From Flavobacteriaceae bacterium (GTDB taxonomy: Bacteria > Bacteroidota > Bacteroidia > Flavobacteriales > Flavobacteriaceae): a stretch of 6,673 nucleotides of DNA. The DNA lies in assembly GCA_016649785.1 (NCBI GenBank), contig JAENXB010000161.1, positions 1 to 6,673 on the forward strand, written 5' to 3'. Within the stretch, counting starts at the first letter, position 1. Every line of letters starts with the position of its first letter. The position numbers and the translations under genes are program-made. Positions 1 to 5,735 of the stretch are shown piece after piece. The notes beneath the pieces were generated by a model that was not told where the DNA came from, searched no databases, and saw nothing but the letters and a program-made list of their open reading frames with translations.

Positions 1-4
1 AGAA

Positions 5-400
5 ATGGAACTTTCTTATCAAAATAAAAATATTGAAAAAATCAATATTTTGAACTATATAAAACCATCCAATCAATATGTGGCAGTTTCATTATTAGAT
101 AAAATTGAACTGATTCATATGTCAGAAATTGTTTATTGCAAAGCAAGTGGAAAATACACTTGTTTTTTTCTCTTAAACGGAAAAAAAATAATGTCCAGCA
201 GAAATTTAGGTGAATACAGCAACATTCTTGATAACAATCACTTTTTCAGGATACACAATTCTTACATTATAAATCTTCGGCATATCGTTAAAGTGTCGAA
301 AAAGGATGGCTATTTCTGCGAATTTTCAAACGGAATCAGTATCCCCATTGCAAAAAGACGACAAGAGGATTTTAATAAATTTATAAAACTAAAAACGTAA
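5..400 (+). CDS. LytTR-type DNA-binding transcriptional regulator (possibly the C-terminal part of a longer response regulator)
   Basis: Probable transcription regulator that binds DNA through a LytTR domain, which covers about residues 28-128 of the 131 visible. Typical LytTR features are seen: the strand reading EIVYCKASGKYT, the block SRNLGEYSNIL, the segment FFRIHNSYIINLRHI, and a C-terminal IPIAKRRQEDF. In this family the domain is usually the output half of LytR/AlgR response regulators, after a receiver domain of about 120 residues. No receiver is seen here. The ATG at position 5 leaves only four bases of upstream sequence and the codon before it (GAA) is open, so this Met may be internal and the true gene may start outside the window. 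Stand-alone LytTR proteins of this size also exist. The gene points towards the pilus operon, but a roughly 680-base gap lies between them, so control of that operon is only an inference. The family assignment is firm; the start is not. Confidence 0.85.
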   Translation: MELSYQNKNIEKINILNYIKPSNQYVAVSLLDKIELIHMSEIVYCKASGKYTCFFLLNGKKIMSSRNLGEYSNILDNNHFFRIHNSYIINLRHIVKVSKKDGYFCEFSNGISIPIAKRRQEDFNKFIKLKT

Positions 401-459
401 TACTTTATAGACAAACAATGCACTAAAATAAGTTTCCCTAAAAAACTACTTTAAAAATA

Positions 460-606
460 ATGACGGCAATAACAATTAGAATGGTAATTGTTGAACATAA
501 CCCCACCGATATGGAGTTGATACAACATGAGCTTAAAAAAACCATTTTAATTTGTTTGTGTATTGGTATGGAGAGCATGTTTCGTAATTATTTGTGTTTG
601 CGGTAA
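460..606 (+). pseudogene. Remnant of a response-regulator receiver (REC) domain N-terminus
   Basis: A 48-codon frame opening with ATG. Residues 7-27 (from RMVIVEHNPTD to QHELKK) resemble the first strand and helix of CheY-like receiver domains, where the usual pattern is a hydrophobic strand, an acidic pair, N-P-x-D, then an amphipathic helix ending in L-K-K. The second acidic residue, normally Asp and part of the Mg-binding pocket, is His13 here. After residue 27 the similarity stops and the frame ends within 21 further codons. Neither of the other two forward frames after the A7 run restores a receiver sequence. A full receiver domain has about 120 residues, so this would be a broken remnant and not a working protein. 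It lies 60 bases after the LytTR gene on the same strand. The match is short and judged by eye, so chance similarity is possible. Confidence 0.4.
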
Positions 607-992
607 AACAAAAATAATTAGCTTTTTTGTCTGTTACAGGCAATATAAAATGACAAGCAGTAAAGACAAAAATTAGATGATTTCTTATTCTGTGGCAGCA
701 TTTATGTTTACAGGGTAAAAAAATAATCGACTGAATTTGAACATATCCCAATTAGATTTGGGAAACGGATTTTTCACGCAGAAATTATAGCTTTCACCGC
801 TGCCGTCAATAACGTTATGAAACTATACTATACAATTGGGGAGCAATTACAACATGCTTGAATGGCAAATTTTAAGAATTGCAATATGACAAAACACAAG
901 AATTTAATTTAAACAGTTAATAATTTTGCCTATTTCCCAAATATCATTTTAAATACCAGTTATTCCTATTGCAGCCCACTTATTACTTCTTG

Positions 993-1024
993 TTTTGTAT
1001 TTAAAACCAATAGTATTAATTTTG
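993..1024 (+). promoter_or_regulatory. Bacteroidota-type promoter of the pilus operon (-33 TTTTG, -7 TAATTTTG)
   Basis: TTTTG at 993-997 is followed after 19 bases by TAATTTTG at 1017-1024. This fits the known Bacteroidota promoter pattern (TTTG or TTG at -33, TAnnTTTG at -7, spacer about 19-21). Transcription would start at about 1029-1032, giving a leader of roughly 55 nt before the pilin ATG at 1085. It is the only such pair I found before the operon; another TAATTTTG at 921-928 has no TTG at the right distance. Confidence 0.65.
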
Positions 1025-1084
1025 CACTTATATTGATAATGTTTATTGATATTATATTAATTTTTAAACCCTAAAACCCCTATT

Positions 1085-1600
1085 ATGAAAAAAATTACCC
1101 TTTTAACTGCAATCGCAATGATTGCATTTACTACTAATGCTGTTGCACAGTCCACAGCTGGAACTACGGCAGCATCTTCCGCAACAGTGATTACGCCAAT
1201 TACAATTTCAAAAACTGTTGATATGAATTTTGGAAGTTTGGTAGCGACTGCCGCTGGTGGGGCTATTGTTCTTCCTACAACAGGTGTGCGTACAGGCGAT
1301 GCTGCAATCCTTGCAGGACCTGATGGATCTCCTACAGCTGCTGAGTTCACTGTTAATGGAGAGGTAGATTACACTTATGCGATTACCCTACCAGCTGCTC
1401 CGTTTAATGTAAGTAATTCTGATACTACCCCTGCAACGATGGAGGTTGGAACATTTGTTAGCACTCCGGATGCCACAGGTGTATTAGCACTGGGAACACA
1501 AACCCTGAAAGTTGGAGCTACAATTACCCTGGGTGTAAATCAGGCATCTGGTATTTATAACAATGCTACTGATTTGGCTGTTACTGTTTACTATAACTAA
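1085..1600 (+). CDS. Major pilin subunit, DUF4402 family (chaperone-usher fibre)
   Basis: Secreted structural subunit, probably the main building block of a chaperone-usher surface fibre. Residues 1-21 form a clear signal peptide: KK, a hydrophobic core, then AVA before Gln22. The mature part of about 150 residues fits the DUF4402 pattern: TVITPITISKTVDMNFGSL near residues 34-52, GG...TTGVRTG near 58-71, a central strand YAITLPA, then GTQTLKVGATITLGVNQASG, ending in AVTVYYN. The penultimate Tyr recalls chaperone-usher subunits. About 28 residues of the mature protein precede the Phe-Gly of the first conserved strand, enough for a donor strand. There are no cysteines, so no disulfide is needed for folding. 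It is the first gene of the operon, with its own promoter and a strong hairpin directly after the stop. The leader has no Shine-Dalgarno sequence, as is usual in this phylum. The family call is secure; the major-subunit role rests on gene order and the hairpin. Confidence 0.87.
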   Translation: MKKITLLTAIAMIAFTTNAVAQSTAGTTAASSATVITPITISKTVDMNFGSLVATAAGGAIVLPTTGVRTGDAAILAGPDGSPTAAEFTVNGEVDYTYAITLPAAPFNVSNSDTTPATMEVGTFVSTPDATGVLALGTQTLKVGATITLGVNQASGIYNNATDLAVTVYYN

Positions 1601-1609
1601 GAATTACAT

Positions 1610-1648
1610 TATAAGAAATGCCTCGATATATTTGAGGCATTTCTTATA
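1610..1648 (+). terminator. Strong intercistronic hairpin after the pilin gene (terminator, attenuator or mRNA stabiliser)
   Basis: A perfect 15-bp stem (1610-1624 with 1634-1648) closes a 9-base loop. The arms read TATAAGAAATGCCTC and its exact complement, and the right arm ends in a T-rich run (TTTCTTATATT). It begins ten bases after the pilin stop and ends 24 bases before the chaperone ATG. No Bacteroidota -7 box was found between the hairpin and the chaperone gene, so the downstream genes probably depend on read-through. The likely effect is partial termination or protection of the pilin mRNA 3' end, leaving more pilin than chaperone and usher. Confidence 0.75.
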
Positions 1649-1672
1649 TTCAGAAATTTTTGAAACTAAAAA

Positions 1673-2539
1673 ATGATAAAATTGGAATTTGAAAAATTTA
1701 ATTTTAAAAAGAGGCTTCAGACATTTCTACCCTTATTTGCTTTTTTTTCTCTTTTTACATCACCGCTCTTTGCTCAAGGTGATCTACTTATTTTCCCAAA
1801 ACGTATTGTGTTTGAAGGAATTCAGGAAAGGGTGCAAACTCTCCATCTAACCAATACAGGAAAGGATACAGCCACATATAAAATTTCTTATGTACAGGCA
1901 CGTATGACAGATGAAGGGAAAATTGAAAACATTACAGAACCTGACCCTGGACAAAACTTTGCGGATCCTTTTCTGCGTTTTTTTCCAAAAACTGTTAGTA
2001 TTGCCCCGGGTAAGTCACAATTAGTCAAGATCCAGCTAATTAAAATCAGTGAATTACGGCCTGGGGAATATCGATCTTATTTATATTTTAGGGCAGTGCC
2101 TAAAATCCAAGCCCTCAAAAAAAGAAAAGAAACTGATCCGGAGGTTACAGGTGTAAGCATTAATATTATTCCGGTTTTTGGATATGGAATGGCTAATATT
2201 ATTAGGATTGGTGAACCAGATATCAAAGTTCATTTGTCAAACTTAACTTTTGAAAAATTTAACGATAGTATTCCTTTGTTAAATTTAAAATTCACACGCA
2301 GCGGCAATATGTCTACCTATGGAGATATCAGCATTGAACATATTTCACTTAATGGGAAAAAGACAAATGTTGGAACAGTGAAAGGCTTCGCTATCTATGC
2401 ATCCAACGATGTAAGAAAGACAAAAATAAAATTAATAAACACTGAAGATGTGAATTATGAAGAAGGAGAATTACATGTAATCTATACATCTTTTGGCAAC
2501 GGAAAAACAATCTTTGCCGATGCAAAATTGAATTTATAA
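1673..2539 (+). CDS. PapD-like periplasmic pilus chaperone
   Basis: Periplasmic chaperone that would bind unfolded or incomplete pilin subunits, supply the missing strand and pass them to the usher. It has 288 residues, a little longer than the usual 230-260. Residues 1-34 act as a signal peptide with a long basic start (KKR at 12-14), a hydrophobic stretch and a cut near LFA/Q35. The first Ig-like domain (about 37-145) shows the family pattern: FPKRIVFEG (Arg44 is a candidate for the conserved Arg that anchors the subunit C-terminus), LHLTNTG, then LRFFPKTVSIAPGKSQLVKIQL (in the family this strand region is the one lent to the subunit), and LRPGEYRSYLYF. A basic linker QALKKRKE leads to a second, more divergent domain (about 160-288). 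The gene follows the pilin hairpin and lies 12 bases before the second subunit gene, which fits its role. No cysteines are visible. The chaperone call is strong; residue roles are inferred by analogy with PapD. Confidence 0.87.
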   Translation: MIKLEFEKFNFKKRLQTFLPLFAFFSLFTSPLFAQGDLLIFPKRIVFEGIQERVQTLHLTNTGKDTATYKISYVQARMTDEGKIENITEPDPGQNFADPFLRFFPKTVSIAPGKSQLVKIQLIKISELRPGEYRSYLYFRAVPKIQALKKRKETDPEVTGVSINIIPVFGYGMANIIRIGEPDIKVHLSNLTFEKFNDSIPLLNLKFTRSGNMSTYGDISIEHISLNGKKTNVGTVKGFAIYASNDVRKTKIKLINTEDVNYEEGELHVIYTSFGNGKTIFADAKLNL

Positions 2540-2551
2540 AACCTTTTTTGT

Positions 2552-3016
2552 ATGACACCTTTGAACCGAATCATATTATTTATAGTTGCAATGGTCTTCC
2601 AATCCGGAATTTCACAAAACCTGACCGTTTACAATGATCAGGTTTTGAGTTTTGGCAGTTTTTACCTTCTTGGGGCAACAGGTGGTACTCTAAGTGTTTC
2701 AAATACAGGAATAAGAACTGCCACGGGAAGCATACAGGATGTTAATTCGAGTTTTCTCGTATCAGCATTTACTTTATCCACGGATAGTTTAAATCCGATC
2801 AATATTGCAATTACAAGTTCTCCAACTACCTTGAGCAACGCTAATGGCGACAGTATTAGTCTTGAAGCAGGTGTTTCTAATCCAGCAAATCCAATTGTTC
2901 AGGCCGGAGCCCCTATCCAAATATTTATAGGAGGTACTATTACTATTGACAGGGAAATACCTGCCGGGGATTACATCGGGGATCTTTTTATAACTTTTAG
3001 TATCATTAATCAGTAA
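2552..3016 (+). CDS. Second DUF4402-type pilus subunit (minor, possible tip subunit)
   Basis: A second secreted subunit of 154 residues. Residues 1-21 look like a signal peptide (basic Arg6, hydrophobic ILFIVAMVF, cut near GIS/Q22). The mature part has DUF4402-like marks shared with the major pilin: LSFGSF near residues 32-37, then GGTLSVSNTGIRTATGSI at about 45-62, which parallels the GG...TTGVRTG block there, and a terminal part with GGTITIDREIPAGDYIGDLFITFSI. Only about 13 mature residues come before the Phe-Gly of the first strand, against about 28 in the major pilin, so the N-terminal donor strand seems absent. In chaperone-usher fibres such a subunit could only cap the tip; that role is inferred. 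It starts 12 bases after the chaperone stop, 5 bases before the usher's TTG, and has no cysteines. The family call is good; tip versus other minor subunit is open. Confidence 0.75.
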   Translation: MTPLNRIILFIVAMVFQSGISQNLTVYNDQVLSFGSFYLLGATGGTLSVSNTGIRTATGSIQDVNSSFLVSAFTLSTDSLNPINIAITSSPTTLSNANGDSISLEAGVSNPANPIVQAGAPIQIFIGGTITIDREIPAGDYIGDLFITFSIINQ

Positions 3017-3021
3017 TTGTT

Positions 3022-3036
3022 TTGCTAAATGGGGGG
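3022..3036 (+). promoter_or_regulatory. Ambiguous usher translation start: TTG beside an out-of-frame ATG and a G6 tract
   Basis: The usher frame is closed upstream by TAA at 3007-3009 and has TTG at 3022-3024 as its first usable start. ATG at 3029-3031 runs directly into six G (3031-3036) and in its own frame stops after 12 codons. One extra G in the tract would join this ATG to the usher frame and give an N-terminus beginning MGGNFLNNKK. There is no Shine-Dalgarno sequence before either start. This may be a true TTG start, a sequence error in the tract, or a tract whose length varies. Confidence 0.5.
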
Positions 3037-5625
3037 AATTTTCTCAACAACAAAAAATTTCTTGTAGATAGAAATCTGCCAGGCAGGTTTTTTATGTGCT
3101 TTTTGCTGCCTTTTTTCTTTTTGTTCCAGTTTAGTTCCTATGCGGCAAAGCCCACTCTGGAATGTGATGAAGTGCTCGTGCTACTTCAGGTAAAACATAT
3201 AGGGAGCATCCAGCTTCCCAGCATTATTTGCGGAGAGGAAATCTATTTGTCTGTAACCGATCTTTTTAACTTTTTAAAGATCCGAAATGTTCAGAAGGAT
3301 GATTTCTCATCTATTAGTGGTTATTTTATAAATCAAGAGGACACTTTCTTAATTGATGCATCCAACCTTGAGATAACCTATAAGAATAAAACAGTTTCCT
3401 TGAAGCCTGAGGATATTATCAGCACCAAGACCCGACTATTTTTAAAACCGGAATATTTCGAAGACCTTTTTGGTCTTAAATCCAGCTTTACCTTTTATGA
3501 TTTATCGGTAAAACTGGAATCGGAAATCGAGCTTCCCTCAATTAAGGAAGCCCGCCGAAAAGAAATTCAGGCGAACATTCGCCAGGTAAACCAGGAGTAT
3601 CTAGCCGATACCACTATTGAAAGAAACCATCCTTTTTTCCATTTTGGAAAGGCTAATTGGGCCATTAATACAACACAAAATCCGAGGCTACCAGTCCAAA
3701 ACAGATTTAATATGGCTTTGGGAGGGCTTTTGGCCGGTGGTGAATTTACGGGAATTTTAAATTACACCACAAATCAAGAGCTTTCATCGCGAAATCAGTT
3801 TTACCGCTGGCGCTATGTAAATAATGAAAGCCGTTTTTTGCGTCAAGTGACCCTTGGGAAAATCAATAACAATTCAATCGCTTCCATTTTTAATCCTGTT
3901 ATAGGAATACAATTAACGAATGCTCCCACCTATGTAAGAAAATCCTTCGGAACTTATGTATTAAGTGATTATACTGAACCCGACTGGACGGTAGAATTGT
4001 ATATTAATAATGTATTGGTGGACTATATCACAGCAGATGCCTCAGGGTTTTTCTCCTTTGATGTGCCTTTGATATACGGAAGCAATGCGGTGGAGTTGCG
4101 GTATTTTGGTCCCTGGGGAGAAGAAAAGATCTCTCAGCAGGATTTTAGCATTCCTTTTAATTTTCTGCCCTCAAACGAGTTTGAATACAGCATCAGTTCA
4201 GGAGCAGTAGAAGATGGAGAAAACAGCATTTTTTCGCAAGCGCGCTTTAACTATGGGATTTCCCGCGATTTAAGTGTTGGGGGTGGGGTAGAATATCTTT
4301 CTTCACTTGAAAAAAATCGGATTATCCCATTTTTGAATACCTCACTTAGATTGCCATATAACATCTTGCTCTCCGGAGATTATTCCCACGGGGTTGGGTA
4401 TAGGGGGATACTCAATTATACTTCCCCATCAAATTTGCGCCTGGAACTCAACTATACAAAATATAATGAAACTCAGGATGCCGTGCGTTTCAGTTATACC
4501 GAAGAGCGCAAGGCAGTATTGTCTGTTCCGGTAAAAATCAGTAGCTTTTCTGGGCTCTCAAGGTTTAGTTTCAGGCAAAACATATTTCAACTACACCAAT
4601 ATACCAATGCGGAATGGCTGTTATCCGGCAATTTGTTCGGATTTAATTTAAACCTCACTACCACCGCTTTTTTCAATTCATTCAGCGATGCTTTTATTTC
4701 CAGCAGGATAACCACTTCCGTTAAACTTCCTCAAGGAATTGTCTTTATTCCACAGCTCACCTATGAATATTCAGGTAATGGACTGACATCGGTTCAGGGT
4801 CAGTTAAAAAAGCAATTGTTCGAAAAAGCACACCTGCAGGTTTCCTACAGCCGGAATTTTAATTATGATCAATTTTACCTGCAACTAGGCTTTACCTATG
4901 AACTGCCGTTTTCACGGGTCGGACTTTTTAGCAGCACCAATAAAAATCAAACCTCCTTTTCACAGTCGGCTGCGGGAAGTCTCACCTTTGATCCAGGGGC
5001 CGGTTACTTAAAATTCAACAATACTCCCGACCTCGGGCGGGGCGATCTGAAGTTTCAGCCCTTTCTGGATTTGAACGCGAATCAAAAGAGAGATAAAAAT
5101 GAACCCTTGGTTGAAGGGATGGCGATTCGGAGTATTGGTGGAGGGATCAGGGAAAAAACCAAGGAAGGAACGATCCTTTTTTCAGGTTTAGAACCTTATA
5201 TTATACATCATTTTATCCTTAATACCAGCAATCTCAACAGAATTGCCTGGAGGGTGGAAAATGAGACTTTTAACATCAGCGTCAATCCAAATCAGTTAAA
5301 ATTGATTGAAATTCCAGTAGCTATTGTGGGGGAAGTCGCAGGGTTTGTTTACGACTCAAAAGAAGGCATTGCGGGAATACAAATTAATATTTTCAACGAA
5401 AAAGAAGAGCTGGTTGTCAGCATTCTTTCTCAATCTGATGGTTATTTCAGCTACTTAGGACTAAAATCAGGAAATTATTCAGCCCAACCGGATAGTTCAC
5501 AACTGGAAAGACTGGACTTTATCAAAATTGAACCAATTAACTTTAACCTAAATAACGGGCAGGATGGTGATATCGTTGACAATCTTGAATTTGCTTTAAA
5601 AGATTTATCTGAGAATCCTGAATAA
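3022..5625 (+). CDS. Outer-membrane fimbrial usher (FimD/PapC-like, Bacteroidota type)
   Basis: Outer-membrane pore that accepts chaperone-subunit complexes and secretes the growing fibre. It has 867 residues, a normal usher size. A signal peptide ends near Ala41/Ala42. An N-terminal periplasmic domain (about 45-175) should bind the chaperone. A beta-barrel rich in alternating and aromatic residues runs from about 200 to 670. It is interrupted near 324-368 by a plug-like segment with VELYINNVLVDY, SGFFSFDVPLIYGSNAVELRYFG. The C-terminus differs from classical ushers: DLNANQKRDKNEP near 683-695 resembles a calcium-binding loop, and about 767-835 resembles a carboxypeptidase-regulatory-like Ig fold (VAGFVYDSKEGIAGIQINIF, DGYFSYLGLKSGNYSA). 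The only near-canonical start giving a basic signal-peptide region is TTG at 3022. The next in-frame ATG, at 3094, gives a signal peptide with no positive charge. An ATG at 3029 is out of frame by one base at a G6 tract. It is the last intact operon gene. Confidence 0.85.
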   Translation: MLNGGNFLNNKKFLVDRNLPGRFFMCFLLPFFFLFQFSSYAAKPTLECDEVLVLLQVKHIGSIQLPSIICGEEIYLSVTDLFNFLKIRNVQKDDFSSISGYFINQEDTFLIDASNLEITYKNKTVSLKPEDIISTKTRLFLKPEYFEDLFGLKSSFTFYDLSVKLESEIELPSIKEARRKEIQANIRQVNQEYLADTTIERNHPFFHFGKANWAINTTQNPRLPVQNRFNMALGGLLAGGEFTGILNYTTNQELSSRNQFYRWRYVNNESRFLRQVTLGKINNNSIASIFNPVIGIQLTNAPTYVRKSFGTYVLSDYTEPDWTVELYINNVLVDYITADASGFFSFDVPLIYGSNAVELRYFGPWGEEKISQQDFSIPFNFLPSNEFEYSISSGAVEDGENSIFSQARFNYGISRDLSVGGGVEYLSSLEKNRIIPFLNTSLRLPYNILLSGDYSHGVGYRGILNYTSPSNLRLELNYTKYNETQDAVRFSYTEERKAVLSVPVKISSFSGLSRFSFRQNIFQLHQYTNAEWLLSGNLFGFNLNLTTTAFFNSFSDAFISSRITTSVKLPQGIVFIPQLTYEYSGNGLTSVQGQLKKQLFEKAHLQVSYSRNFNYDQFYLQLGFTYELPFSRVGLFSSTNKNQTSFSQSAAGSLTFDPGAGYLKFNNTPDLGRGDLKFQPFLDLNANQKRDKNEPLVEGMAIRSIGGGIREKTKEGTILFSGLEPYIIHHFILNTSNLNRIAWRVENETFNISVNPNQLKLIEIPVAIVGEVAGFVYDSKEGIAGIQINIFNEKEELVVSILSQSDGYFSYLGLKSGNYSAQPDSSQLERLDFIKIEPINFNLNNGQDGDIVDNLEFALKDLSENPE

Positions 5626-5626
5626 T

Positions 5627-5675
5627 AAGGAAAAATCAAATGAAGAATGTTTTTCTTTATTCACCAGCTATATAA
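5627..5675 (+). pseudogene. Possible truncated fourth operon gene (ribosome site plus 11 codons)
   Basis: AAGGA at 5627-5631 lies 8 bases before ATG at 5640, the best Shine-Dalgarno arrangement in the window. The frame reads MKNVFLYSPAI and stops at TAA 5673-5675. The position directly after the usher, the same strand and the Met-Lys-Asn-hydrophobic beginning suggest the start of a further secreted protein that was cut off, perhaps when the neighbouring mobile DNA arrived. The stub is too short to identify. It may equally be a chance ATG. Confidence 0.3.
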
Positions 5676-5735
5676 TTTTTTAAGTTGGATCCAGACTTTT
5701 ACAGGACCCTAAAAAATCACCTCCTTTATTATAAC

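Larger units (their letters stand above)
401..1084. other. AT-rich intergenic region upstream of the pilus operon
   Basis: There is no intact gene of normal size in this stretch on either strand. It contains a short frame that resembles the start of a response regulator (460-606), a small inverted repeat TCCCAA/TTGGGA (746-751 with 758-763, six-base loop) too weak to call a terminator, and the operon promoter near 993-1024. A 72-codon minus-strand frame at 533-751 has no recognisable protein features and I regard it as chance. The rest may be decayed coding sequence or a regulatory leader; nothing in it can be assigned. Confidence 0.6.

Noticed and set aside
533..751. 72-codon minus-strand open frame in the intergenic region
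   Set aside because: It shows no domain, signal peptide or start signal, has an odd Cys/His/Asn-rich composition, and overlaps the receiver-like remnant; it looks like a chance frame.
746..763. Inverted repeat TCCCAA/TTGGGA as a terminator
   Set aside because: Only six base pairs with a six-base loop and no directly attached T run; too weak and not after any intact gene.
781..861. Frame with EIIAFTAAVNNVMK as a further receiver-domain remnant
   Set aside because: The likeness to the conserved Thr region of receivers covers only a few residues and nothing around it supports it.
921..928. A second TAATTTTG box as an alternative promoter
   Set aside because: No TTG lies about 19-21 bases upstream, unlike the pair at 993-1024.
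1057..1350. Minus-strand open frame opposite the pilin gene
   Set aside because: It lies over the signal peptide and first half of the clearly real DUF4402 gene and its low-complexity Ala/Val content mirrors that gene.
5647..5712. 21-codon frame overlapping the junction
   Set aside because: It has no ribosome site of its own and no recognisable features; the ATG at 5640 is better placed.
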